Part shown: one piece after another, positions 34,136-45,640 of the stretch
How positions within the stretch are numbered: position 1 is the first letter of the stretch
Layout of the letters: the number at the start of each line of letters is the position of its first letter
Assembly: GCA_026874595.1 (NCBI GenBank)
Contig: CM049322.1
Location: forward strand, 43,896,840-43,960,839
Source of the DNA: Sipunculus nudus
Taxonomy: Eukaryota > Annelida > Sipuncula > Golfingiida > Sipunculidae
Length of the DNA: 64,000 nt
Direction: 5' to 3'
Translations under genes and position numbers: made by a program
The notes under the pieces: model-generated
What the model saw: the letters and a program-made list of their open reading frames with translations, nothing else
The model's database searches: none
Told to the model about the DNA's origin: nothing

Positions 34136-34490
34136 TGATATATATAAATATTTTGCATAATATTAAATCAATATTTTATGGTCCATTGTAAGAGCAGGGT
34201 AGAGCGCACATAAAAAAAAGTCTGAGCGCTCTGTAGCCCCACGCGGGTCAGAGCATTGCCTGGTGTGAATCCAGGGTAGATCTTGGTAAAAAGTCTTACT
34301 CAGTTACTGCCACCACTTCTCCTACACAGTAATAAAGACCTGTTAGAGTAACAACTCCCGTTATGGACACAAAATGTGCATGTGTTAGTGACACACGGTG
34401 AACGTCATGCCATCTAGCGGGAGTGAGACAGATTTGACGCATGCGCAGTTCAACTATGTGTCAATAACCTGGACTTTTATTAGCTTATTT
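34135..34490. other. Unassigned sequence
   Basis: No gene or repeat border was seen; the last eight bases (GCTTATTT, 34483-34490) are the target duplication of the next element. Confidence 0.5.
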
Positions 34491-36048
34491 CAGTCCCCCT
34501 AAACACCAGTGTTTTGGGTTTCTGTGACGAAATACCACGAAACACCAACTTAAGTTCAAACCTGACCCCAAAACGTAACACAATCAATAAATAATCATCT
34601 GATGAATATGTCTATGCAATATTGTGTCATAAATTAATTAAATAAAGATACAAATGAGTGTTTCATGCCGTGGTCAGTTCAAGGGAGGACACAGCAGCCA
34701 TTTATGCCAGCTATGACGCTGCCCCCTAGTGGCGCAAGTCACAAACAAGCAGAGGTGTGACTATTTACCGTCCGGGACCGTCCGACACCGTCCGGGACTC
34801 CCTGAATACCGTCCCGGACATAGCTGTACTGCCCGGGTCACTAAGACACCGTCCCACACACCAGAATAAGCTCAAAAGTATTACCTAAATGCATACAGAC
34901 CTTCCGGGACCGACCGGGCCTCCAATATACCGTCCGGGTCAACAAAACTAGCCATAATTAACAGACCTGGCTGTTGCCCACAAATGCACAATTACGAAAT
35001 ATACTGCATTTCAAAACACTCAAAGATCATTTGATTAGATTCCACAGCTAGTGATTATTATATTTTGATATGAATATATCTGTTTAACGCCATGTTAATG
35101 ATTATATTTAATATTATTTATATTATTAATCTATTAATAAATTTATTATTATTATTATAATTATTAATCATGTGCATTCTGAATATATTTCTTCCGCCAA
35201 GAATACCGTAAGGGACAACAAAAACCAGCCCAAAACAGGCCTGAGATCAACCATGAGCAATAGCCAAATTAAGTATACTACATATTATAATATTAACACT
35301 CAAAAGATATTATGATTATATTTTTAATAAGAATAAAATTGTTTGGTAGGCCTATATTGCCATGGTAATGATCATGTTAATATTATTTATAAGTTAGTAA
35401 TCATATGTTTTCAGAATGTGATTATACCTGCAAAATATACCGTCTGGGACAATAGAACTAGCCCTGTAAAATTCTCACCTAGTCGAGGACGAAAGTCGGG
35501 GGGAAACTGACCCTTTGATCACTAACGGCCTGCGACTAATTAGTCCACCGAAACCCTGCACGCCTGTCGGTGTGACATAATTAATTAGCCAAGTTGTGTG
35601 ATTAGGAGTTGTTATGCAATGCGTTGAACCGTTACCATCTTCCCGGTTTGACGGCTGTGGTCTATGGTGCTGTCACTGATACATGCCGTGTGCTTATCCA
35701 TATTGTTGTAATCATATCGTGTCATTAATTATATTTGTACACAATACGCATATCAATAAAGGCCTAATCCTCATGGTTAACAAAGGCGACCCTTATAGAT
35801 ATATTTCATTATATTTCATATTGTAGTAATCATAACGTGTCATTAATTATATTTGCAATACATAATACTATCAGCAATACGCACATCAATAAAGGCCTCA
35901 TCCTCATGGTAAAAAATATGCGACACTCATAGATATATATGATGTTACTTATTTTTATAAAGAGAGAGAGAGAGATAGAGAGATAAATTCATTCTATCAT
36001 GAATATATTGTATGAAGTTGTTTGCACAGTTGTCGGTGCAATTATAGT

Positions 36049-37803
36049 CAGGGTTGGGTTTTAGGCTGCCCAAAACCTGTTTTGGGCAGGGCAGAGCCTA
36101 AAACCTGCCTTTAACTGCCTAAAATAGGTTATAACCTGCCTAAAACTGCCTTATACTGCCTAAAACCTTACTTACCCTTACCTATGTCTTGCAGTTTAAC
36201 TATGTTTTATTGTTACACAGCTAAATGCATTACAGAAATATGCTCAACAAATTAAAAGTGAGGAACACTTTATTCAAACTAAACAAATAAACCATGATAC
36301 AAACAAAAGCAACAAATGAATACAACACTACTTCAGGTTTTCCAAATGACAGTTTTAGCTTGTATCCCAAAATCATATTCTGAGGTCTCCTACCTCCTTT
36401 ACTGCCAATTTATAAATGAATGCTAATACAATAAGCTTATAACCAGATTCTTTGATTGGCTTTTTGATCACAATGGATTAAATTTTGTGATATATGTGAA
36501 AGAAGTTTTCCCCAATTCAAAAAGTTGTTCCATTTACACTGATGTATAGTCCTTTATACTGTAGTCTCACTAACATATTGTGTATGTTTTAAATATGTGT
36601 AGCTTCAAATGGCAAATAGCAAAAGATTGATTTTATAAATATAAAAAGATCTTTTATGCTAGCCATAAACTAAAATATGATATCTTTTGCATTATCTGAT
36701 AATGAACAAGATTTCCACTAGTTGTTTATGTCCTTAGCTAGGTCATCCATTGTCAAATTTTTAGATTTTGTGCACATACTTATTGTCTATATAATGATGG
36801 AAATGCTCTGTTAACTGTATGATTAGATTGTGAAAATGAACCCTCATGAAACACTATAATTAGTATAAACTGAAAAATGCTAAAATATATTGCAGTGAAT
36901 ATGTTGCAAACCACAGAATATTCATAATCACTTTTGGGCCATGTTCATTCTAAAGGCCTGAGAAACCAACATGTCATGGTCAGGGGCCCTGACTGCATCA
37001 CTCAGTAAAAAGTTTGACTCATGAACAATTTTCAGGGCAAGGGCTGTGATTTCATCATCCTAGTTATGTATGAAAGTTCACATGAACATCTACTATTACA
37101 CAGTAGTAGGACTTATGACCATTGGGTCTTTCTTATCACTCCATTACCCTGATAAATAGTATTTAACCGGTCTAATCAAGCATGCCTACCCCAATTTTCA
37201 GGGCAAGGGCTGTGATTTCATCATCCTAGTTATGTATGAAAGTTCACATGAACATCTACTATTACACAGTAGTAGGACTTATGACCATTGGGTCTTTCTT
37301 ATCACCCCATTACCCTGATAAATAGTATTTAACCGGTCTAATCAAGCATGCCTACCCCCCCCCCCCCCCCCGATACACATAGTTACAGGAGGTATACTTG
37401 AGGCTCTATTACATCATTTCAGGTAGCAGGGCACTCATTAGGAAACCCAAAGGGTCCTGATAATAACTTAACATTGGCCAATGAAACCATGTACCACACA
37501 AACATGGTCTCATGCTCAAGAAACCTATACAGGCTCTTTGAAGACTGCATGATGCCAGTCAACAGGAAATCATGCATTACTTGTAACACCTGATACCTTC
37601 CAGAAAACCAGCAAAGCCTTGTGACTGCATCACCCCAGCCAGTTTGGTAGTTTTATAGATCTTTAAGTCAAAAATTCAAACAAATATAGGTTTTAGGCAT
37701 TTTTGGTGTCTAAAACCTGCCCAAAACCTGTTTTAGGCGGGGCAGTTTTAACCAGGTTAAAACCTATGGTTAAAACCTTCCTGCCTAAAACTTGCCAACC
37801 CTG
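36049..37803. mobile_element. Inner non-autonomous hAT-like element, 1,755 bp
   Basis: Left end CAGGGTTGGGTTTTAGGC, right end TAAAACTTGCCAACCCTG, with subterminal clusters of (G)CCTAAAACCTG-type words in both orientations. ATTATAGT abuts both ends (36041-36048, 37804-37811), a perfect 8-bp target duplication. The interior has no transposase frame. It contains a 166-bp tandem duplication and a C-run at about 37357-37371. Confidence 0.85.
37026..37357. repeat. Near-perfect 166-bp tandem duplication
   Basis: CAATTTTCAGGGCAAGGGCT starts at 37026 and again at 37192; the two 166-bp copies differ at one position noticed (ACTCCATTACC against ACCCCATTACC). This is a very recent duplication, or an assembly duplication, directly upstream of the poly-C run. 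Confidence 0.9.
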
Positions 37804-37849
37804 ATTATAGTATCTTTTATCTCTCTTTAAACAGATAGAATCGTAATTT

Positions 37850-38175
37850 GTGTGTCAAGAATGAAGATTCTAGGTCCAATCGTTACAATTTGAACCCTGT
37901 TGACAGATACATCCTTAAAGGTCTCAAAAATAGAGAAAAAAAATGTAAAAATATGAAAAATACAGGTGGCGCCACCAGTCTGCAGAAACTGATGAAACAT
38001 CTCATGATCAATATGTATGCCAAAAATCATGACTATCAGTGATGTAGTTGATCAGATATTGAAGTTTTTGTATGAAAATTTTCACTATTCTGGGGGGTAC
38101 TTTGGGGCCCCATAGCTCGAAGGATATGGGTAACAGAGACCTAATTTCTGGTTTCCATGGAGACATTTCATAGGT
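37850..38175 (+). mobile_element. Rolling-circle-like repeat, about one unit
   Basis: From TGTCAAGAATGAAGATTCTAGG through GGTGGCGCCACCAGTCTGCAG and TCTGGGGGGTACTTTGGGGC to GGAGACATTTCATAGGTCAT, about one 335-bp unit, most similar to the 12600-13700 units. The terminal hairpin is missing. It lies within the Mutator-like element. Confidence 0.75.
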
Positions 38176-38759
38176 CATAAAATTGTGTACTTAAAATCAA
38201 TAAGTGTCTGTATGCATTTAAGTAATTTTAATCTAGTTCTGGTGTCCCAGGCGGTATAGCTTGGTCCCGGATGGTGTTCAGGGAGTCCCGGACGGTGTCA
38301 GACGGTCCCGGACGGTAAATAGTTACACCGAACAAGCAGAGCACTTGTAAGTTGTACAAAACTTTCAAAGCTTTACATGGCTTTCTTCTATTTTACAGAA
38401 GTAACACAATTCTGCATTGACATATGCAACAGATGATAATGTTTTAACCTATGCCAGTATTTTGCTTAAAATTTGAATTTAAAAGGGTGTTTCGTCACAC
38501 GTACCCAAAACACCGGTGTTTTGGGTGTTTAGGCGGACCCGCTTATTTACACACCCCGTCGGCGTGTGTCAATAAGGCCGGCCCATATTATACAATACAA
38601 ACCCCGTGTGCCATAACAGAAGCATTAAATAGCCCCTCCCGTTCTTGCTGTTCAAACAGTTCTTAGCACATATAAAACTTGTTTTTCCTTACTTTGAGTT
38701 GCTTTTCATCTGGTTTATGCTGTTATCTCATTGTAAGAACACATTTTTTACTTATGGCA

Positions 38760-39245
38760 CGGCTTCTGTGGACTCCATTCCGCGGTAAATGGGTACGGAC
38801 TAAAGCCCGGATGTCGGATGTCACATGCCAAAATGTGTGGACTAAAACCCGGATGCCGTTCGGATGTGAAATTATATGGGCTAAAAATCGGATGCCGGTG
38901 ACCATGTAGGCCTACCGTCCGGGACGTCCAGGACCTTCCGGGCCTCACTCAGTTTAATACTGTTGATGTCAGGTCTGTTCAGGACTGGTTCTGTTGTCCT
39001 AGACGGTATCCCGGTCGGTTTAATTAAATTCAGAATGCGTGTTAAAAAATTAAGTATTACTTTTTAAGCTGCATGTGGTCTCTGACGGTGTCTTTGAACC
39101 CTGGACGGTACAGGTTGGTCCCAGGGAGGCCCGGACGGTGTCAGACGGTCCCGGATGTTCCGGACGGTAAATATAGTCGTGCACCCCTCGAATGCCGGAT
39201 GCCAATATTTAGGGTTGAGACATCGGATGTCCGAATGCATTCCAA
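38760..39245. mobile_element. Further copy of the GTCCGGGACC-type element, degenerate
   Basis: CTACCGTCCGGGACGTCCAGG at about 38911 faces GACGGTCCCGGATGTTCCGG, then ACGGTAAATATAG, at about 39146-39178, the same termini as the 34753-38330 element. It is flanked by words ACTAAA(A)(G/C)CCCGGATG(T/C)CGG repeated at about 38800, 38838 and 38880 and by GAATGCCGGATGCC near 39190, suggesting insertion into yet another repeat. Confidence 0.5.
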
Positions 39246-40434
39246 TTTATAATATGATATCATATGTGATCAGTGGGCCTGAGATATCTCATTTAAAGAA
39301 GTTTAAAGCATTAATGTGTTAAAAAAAGACATAACATCTTGGACACACAAGATTTCCTCAATACATTATATGGAGAAAAGACTAGACTAAATATTTGAAA
39401 GTTTTGAAACAGTTTATTGTAACTCTATTCCAGAATATAAAAAAAAATAAAACATGAAATAGTTTCATTTTATATCACAAATATCAATCAAAATTATCAC
39501 AGATTACGGTTATGGTAACGATTTCAATAATTATGTACATGGTTTATTAGGGCCTATAAGAATTGTAATAACAAGGGAACAATACCACTTAATTTCAATA
39601 ACATACGGGTTTATGTATAAAATATACTTAGGCACTAGGTTAATTTTGCTCTTGATACTGAATTGGTATGCACGTATCGCATTATTGAAAATAAAAAAAA
39701 AAAAAAAAATCATGTCTTCAAAGGATAGTGCGCTCAGGGATCTTTTAAAAGAGATTATATATACGATATTGAAAAGAAAAATAGAAAAAAGTAACAATAG
39801 CTCTACTGCGATCTATACATTTGTTTATTGAAATTGGTGACTTTTCAACGAAGAGGAAAACGTACAAAAATGAATATCGGCTGAGCTGTTAAATGTACAC
39901 AATCATTTGCAATAAACTGCATAAAATCCCATGCTCTTAGTTCATCCGAAATCATCCTGGTTTACGGACTTATAATAATAATAATTATTATAATAATATA
40001 TTTTGTAAAGCATACAATTCACAGTGATGTACTCTAAAATGCTATAACAAGTAAGCAATCGAATAAAAAGTGACTGGCTATGAAAAAAAATGTATTCATT
40101 AAAAAAAAGAAATGCACATAATCCGGTAATATATATTATAATATGACATTAAATCCAAAAGACATTAACTCCACAAAGTAGTTAAAATCACGGTATAAAA
40201 AAAATTCTACACAATTCGCAAAATCACAGGCCATCAAAATATTACACAAATAAGTATATCTTAATTTTTTTTTTTTAATTCTCCTGTACCATACATGTAT
40301 ACTTATTTTTGTGTATATAAGTAAATTCAGTCCACGTGGATCTGTTTACCACAGTGAGACCATGTGACCATAAGTCCTATCATTCCCATGATCAAGAACT
40401 CATAAATAAGTATAGAAGAAACATTATAGAATAG
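39246..40434. other. AT-rich spacer without features
   Basis: No coding frame or repeat border is supported. A-runs and short AT microsatellites only. Confidence 0.5.
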
Positions 40435-41089
40435 ACTTTAAAAGTTAAAGCTCGCAAAAAGCTTGACTTCCATATTTAAGCGTTACTGAAGCAGGTGGCG
40501 TGTGCCTTATGGATATGTTTTGCTCCACTACTCGCGCCCGGTGCGACCTCATGTCTACTTGTGTAAAGGGTAAGAAAATGGTTATAGAAATATTGGCAGA
40601 TATAATTTCTTAAATGATAAAACAGCACTATATTCCATCTGTATATCAAATAAGTGGTATGTAAATACGTGGTAAGTGCATCGTGTTTTCCTCGATGTCA
40701 TATGGGTTAAAAGCATTTCTTTGGTATCCACACTAAGTCAAGAAAGAGATTCCTCAGTAAACAAAGTAGCTGTTTACTGTGTAAATATAAGATTACATGC
40801 CGCCCAACTCCTTCTTTTGACGGGACATGCATGACGGCGAGAGAAAGGCCATATCATAAAAATAATAATATTTTCTTAATTTTTTTTTCTTTATACGCAC
40901 ACTAAAACATTGTGAGCGGCACCTCCCTTCTTTTAGTAGACTTACAAGAGGCTAGATTTATCCAAGTCCGTGAGTTCGGTAACCAATACCTACACATTAA
41001 TTGAAACACAGGCAGGGGTGTGTTATACCCCACATCATGACTTGTATAAACCAATGCGTCGGCAAAGGCACACGAAGACCCACACATAT
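40435..41089. repeat. Segment copy A of a four-copy local duplication
   Basis: Runs from TAAAAGTTAAAGCTCGC, AAGCTTGACTTCCATATTTA, GCTCCACTACTCGCGCCCGG, ATTGGCAGATATAATTTCTT, CAAGAAAGAGATTCCTC, GTAGCTGTTTACTGTGTAAA to ACACAGGCAGGGGTGTGTTA. Copies B, C and D follow at 42645, about 48775 and 49920. Non-coding in all copies, with similar GC-richer cores. Confidence 0.7.
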
Positions 41090-42644
41090 TAGATCCCAGC
41101 GCGGGCCGAAATTTAGAGCCCGCACCCGCCCCGCAAAACAAACCTTCAGCCTGAAACCGCAGTGCCCCGCAGTTGTAAAAACCTGCCCCGCACCGCCCCG
41201 CACCTATAAAAAAAATAAATCGACCCTCACCCGCCCCGAGAGTTTAGCTTTCAGCTCGCATCCGCGTCGCCCCTCAGTATTACCAAAAAATTCAGCCCGC
41301 ATTCAACCCGCAGATAAACAAGGGATAACCAAAAATAAAGCCGACTAAAAAATTAAGATTTATTTTCATATATTATAATGAATGACCCTCTTTTGTAAGC
41401 AGACAACATATTACCATATTTGTTGATGGTAATACTTTTTCAATTTTTTTTCGCTAGTAAGGACGGGGTGTCACATGCACAGGATAAGCATTTTTTTTTT
41501 TTATTTTTAAGAATTTCCACTGTGCAAAATATAATTATTTACTGCACGGTAAGTGGAAATGTTAGACACACTAATCAAATACTGTATTTGTGTTTCCTTT
41601 AAATATTTAAAGTTATTATAAATTCAACCTATTCAGATGTTTAGCTATCATAATTTACATAATTAAAGTTTAAACATATTTTCCTTGCGTATGTTGCCAT
41701 ATACAAAAATATAGAACAAAACTCACGCATTAAGCAATCAATTTCTATTATGTAGGCATAGTACAAATAATAAAGTCCACTATGTTACACTACTGGTCAC
41801 TAGCTGCACCAGCTGGAGGACAGTATTTGCTCACCACAGTTCACACCTTTTATTTGCCAAAGAGATTTATCCTGTCCAGTGACGATCTGCTAATTAACTG
41901 AAAGGGGGAAAGCTATGGAACTGCAGAGGGAGAGAACTCTTTGTCATGGTCACAAATGAGCATCATGTTCTTTATATCATTCTGCTTTGCCAATGCATTC
42001 ATCTAAACTAGCCAGTGCTCTTTGGCTCATCAATGATGAGCACACCTCAGCCCCTGTGAGTTATGGATTAATGCTATATCCAGCTGTTGACAGAGCCAGA
42101 GGCAACCTATGCAGTGACTATTAGAAGATCACATGTGCAGGTAATACCTGTGGTTCTCTACCCTCAGCCGTTTTATGTAATATCTGAGACTGGCCACAAG
42201 CGCATGCCTACCGAGCTGTCTAAATATACAACACTTCTGCCAGGTACATTTGGACAATATTATAACCAGTGGTCCCTGCAAAGAGGAATCTGTCTCAAAA
42301 CTCAGTAATTTTATATTTCAATAGTGCTGTATACTAAATCAGAAAATGGAATAACCGAAGGAATTAAACAGACATGCAGTACTTAAGTAAATGTAATCAT
42401 TTTCTCTCTTTAACTTTTTTTTTTGGTCCTCAAAAACCGCCTCTAAAATATCATGTAGCACGCCCCGCCTCGCCCCGCATATCCCAGCCTTCAGCCCGCA
42501 CCCGCCATGCACTGCAGGTAATTTTTTTGGCCAGCCCCGCCCGGCAAAATCATGAAATAGACAGCCCGCGGGGGCCCGCGGTGCGGGGCTGATAGCGGGC
42601 CCTGCAGCCCGCGGGGTAGGTTGGGGCCCACGGAGGGCTCTTAT
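41090..42644. mobile_element. hAT-like element with Gly/Cys-rich ends, between segment copies A and B
   Basis: Left end TAGATCCCAGCGCGGGCCGA, right end (reverse complement) TAAGAGCCCTCCGTGGGCCC; both ends are dense in CCCGC(C)CCGC words. The same terminus type is seen in the 362-bp element at 58036. Interior about 1 kb AT-rich. No target duplication is evident and no transposase was recognised. It may have decayed or been the site of the A/B duplication. Confidence 0.5.
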
Positions 42645-43370
42645 GCGAGACTTCAAAAGTTTAAAGTTCATGCACAAAAGCTTGACTTACATGTTTAAGC
42701 GTTTCGGAATCAGGTGACGTGTGCGCTATGGAAATGTTTTGCTCCACTAATCGTGCCCGGTGCAACCTTATGTGTACTCGTGTAAAGGTTAAAGAAAAGG
42801 TTATAGAACTATTGGCAGATATAATTTCTTTGAGGAGAAAGCAGCACTATATCCAATGTGTATATAACATGCACAAATTATATATAAAAAGACCCACTAC
42901 AATCATGTTTTCCTCGATGTCATTGGGGCTAAATGCATTTCTTTGGTAAATCCAGACTAAGTCAAGAAAGAGATTCCTCTGGAAACAAATCAGCTGTTTA
43001 CTGTGTAAATATATGATTACATGCCGCTTAACTCCTTCTTTTGACGGGAAATGATTGCGAGGTAAGGCCATGTCATAAAAAAAAATTAATAATATAATAT
43101 CCTGACATTTATTTCTTTTCACGCACACTAAAACATTGTGAACAGCACCTTACTTCTTTTAGTAGACTAACACGTTGTTTGATATCTCTAAGTCCGTGAG
43201 TTTCGGTAGTTACAAAAGTAAATGTAAAAAAAAAGTGACAAGCAATACAGCTTTATTGAAACACAGGCACGGGTGTGTTATACTCCGCATTATAACTTGT
43301 ATAAATTAAAGGAGTCGGCAAAAGCACACGAAGACACACACACATAAATATCCACAAGAGCACACATTAG
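42645..43370. repeat. Segment copy B
   Basis: Collinear with copy A (TTTAAAGTTCATGCACAAAAG, CTTGACTTACATGTTTAAGCG, CTATTGGCAGATATAATTTC, GAAAGAGATTCCTCTGG, GGGTGTGTTATACTCCG). It diverges from A by many substitutions and small indels. Confidence 0.7.
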
Positions 43371-43699
43371 GCCAAAATAAAAAAAGGTATGGTTCTCAGG
43401 CACTTTTTTTCCCGAAATCAATGCGGGCGGGCGGTTTTTTTTTTTTTTTTAATTCATTTTTGTATGTTTCGAAAAAATGTCAAATGATAAGGGAAAAGCA
43501 TGATAATGACAGATTAATTTTGCTAAACAAGTAAAAGCACTAGATAACAAAAGAAATTTTATGATTTTATCTTCTTTAATGAAATATCCGAGCAGCTGCA
43601 AGTATCTAATGAAAATCAAAATAAATTTTTTTTTTGCATTCGGGGGTTTAAAATTGATGCGGGCGGTGCCTGAGAACCATACCTTTTATTTTTTTTGGC
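43371..43699. mobile_element. 329-bp inverted-repeat miniature element
   Basis: The left end GCCAAAATAAAAAAAGGTAT, then GGTTCTCAGGCAC, is mirrored on the right, where the reverse complement reads GCCAAAAAAAATAAAAGGTA, then TGGTTCTCAGGCACC. Inner ATGCGGGCGG words are also inverted. Non-coding. TTA precedes the left end and TTTA follows the right, so a Harbinger-type 3-bp target duplication is possible but not clear. Confidence 0.7.
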
Positions 43700-44177
43700 T
43701 TTAGATTCTTTCATACGAGCATGCTCAGTTCGAGTGTTTGAAAGATCGTCTGTCTATGAGGTTCGGGGTAGGTGACTCCGGCATGTAAACAGGCGAAAAA
43801 AGGATATGGAGTGTACAGGTGACTCATACATATGAAGCAGAAAAAAGCAGTTAACAGGTCACTAGGGTAAGATGTACACCTTTTTGACTCGAGCACTAAA
43901 AAAACACATTCCTTATGTTGCTCGAGTGCTCGTTCCGTGACAAAACCGTAACGGTATAAATAGACATCTGTTTACCTGTATAAGATATGTATAAATTCGA
44001 CTTGATGACTGCTGGCCATTCTCCGAATGAGATAACAGACTCCACACCATGCTATTCTTAGGCAATCAATTATATATTATGCCTAATGGTGCATCATGTA
44101 TAACATGACATAGGAGTGCGCGTGCATTCGACAGGAGAAAACTCTTTACAACTCTTCTAAGACGACTCATATATATA

Positions 44178-44234
<57 letters not shown>

Positions 44235-44830
44235 TACTTCCGTTCACGTAACCAATGTAAACAGAAAAGCGAGAGAGAAGAGGGGACAAATTAACCCGTT
44301 ACACACTTACTAGCAGCTGAACCTCCATGTATTAACCTGCATAGTAAATACAAATACTGAAGACCAGAAGAGAAAGGATTATCACACTAAAAAGTGATAG
44401 GTGTTCGCATGGCCGGGGGGGGGGGGGGGGGGGTTGTGGGAGGTGTGTGTCCAACTGCTGCAGTGGGGAATTTTTTTTTTATTCAGTCCCCAAATTATGC
44501 AATGTTATGCACTCTAAAAGGTAGAAACTCTGATGAAATGTACGCAAGTTTTATTTTTGATTACATTAAGAATCATATTAATCATATATACAATGCGGTT
44601 TGTATGGAAGTAGAACCAATATCTTGCACTTTATCATTGCATTGGAAGAGTCTAAATCAATATGCGTCTAGGGCACATGTCCCGGCAGCGCTGAATGGAC
44701 TGGTCCGAAACTATAGGGCTGGCAGCGTCAACATATGTAAGTGACACGATGCTAAAGAAATGTTTGCAGATCGTTTCGCAACGGTTTAAAAGAGAGACTT
44801 TTGAATTTTAGGCCAGTAAATTCGCATTTA
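43700..44830. other. Unassigned; long TA microsatellite and G-run
   Basis: TA tract at about 44169-44231 and a G-run at about 44407-44433. The 116-codon frame at 44394 begins in the G-run and is not supported. Confidence 0.45.
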
Positions 44831-45640
44831 TTTGCGAAATGCCAGCGATAGCACAACCCTGAGTTCAAGTCAAAGTGACAATCAGCTGATCGATCGCCGG
44901 CCACGTTCCCCTGGCAACATGGAAACGACAAACGACCCCAAGGCAAACCTTGATGCCATATGGAAAAAAAAGCTGTTACTTCTTGACAGGATTAAAAAAA
45001 TATTGATAATCTACATAGCATTTATTGAAACCCTGAGGGATCCTGAGATTGATAATGACCACTGTTAAGAGCGGAAGTGGCAATTGAACAGTGACAAAAA
45101 CAGTGGCTGACGTCTTGAAAAATATATACGAAGATCTAGATCCTGACCACGTGTAAAGTATGAACCGGCTGAACACAAAATATTATGCAGCATTATTTCA
45201 AGGTCCAAGTTCAAAGTGACAGTTAAAGGGGATACCCTGGGCTTATCAGTCAGAAGAGCAGCTGTACATCACCTTGACACATGGGAAGAGAGAAATCTTA
45301 CAAGATGGGTAAATACACTGTAGTAGCTTTTCTCCCAATAGGAAATGGTCCGACAAGAGGTTGAAAATTGCAATTCAGGTCCATTAAACGTGTCACTGAA
45401 AAAGAGTACAGATATTTTAAATACTTTTATACATGATTGTCCATTTTTACTAGTTATTGTTTATTGTCCACACAGTGAATCTAAGCAAGAGTGGTGCTAC
45501 CACATAATACGTAAAATCATAAAAAAAGCCAACTTTTTAAATAGACTCCGTGATTAGAAATATTCAAAACTTTGATCTGTGTGATATATGGCAACTATAG
45601 GTAAACAAATAATGGGCCCCCATACTGGAAATGTAATTAT
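44831..45640 (+). other. Coding-like fragments, unassigned
   Basis: A frame at 44841-45068 encodes a short charged peptide (LDAIWKKKLLLLDRIKKIL), and another near 45205-45315 reads KGDTLGLSVRRAAVHHLDTW. They may be 5' parts of the eroded LINE that follows or unrelated remnants. No family is recognised. Confidence 0.25.

Larger units (their letters stand above)
34753..38330. mobile_element. Mutator-like element with about 150-bp inverted repeats
   Basis: Left end GGTGTGACTATTTACCGTCC and right end (reverse complement) GGTGTAACTATTTACCGTCC are matched over about 150 bp (shared words GACACCGTCCGGGACTCCCTG, CTAAATGCATACAGAC allowing differences). AACAAGCAG(AG) is duplicated at 34744 and 38331, a 9-11 bp target duplication typical of Mutator-like elements with long inverted ends. 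The inner left half repeats an ATACCGT..GGGACAA..AAACCAGCC word three times (about 34930, 35203, 35440). No transposase frame survives. A rolling-circle fragment and an hAT-like element lie inside. Confidence 0.72.
34491..38540. mobile_element. Outer hAT-like element, carrying nested insertions
   Basis: Starts CAGTCCCCCTAAACACCAGTG and ends GGTGTTTAGGCGGACCC; the right end in reverse complement reads GGGTCCGCCTAAACACCC, followed on both sides by the inverted TGTGACGAAA(T/C)ACC block. The 8-bp GCTTATTT directly abuts both ends (34483-34490, 38541-38548), as for hAT transposition. With the inner element removed it is about 0.46 kb and non-coding, a miniature element. Confidence 0.75.

Noticed and set aside
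42087-42308. 73-codon frame inside the GC-ended hAT-like element as transposase
   Set aside because: No hAT dimerisation or catalytic motif is visible and the frame is short and isolated.
44394-44744. 116-codon frame beginning in a poly-G tract
   Set aside because: The start is inside a homopolymer, the amino-terminal part is poly-Gly and no motif follows.
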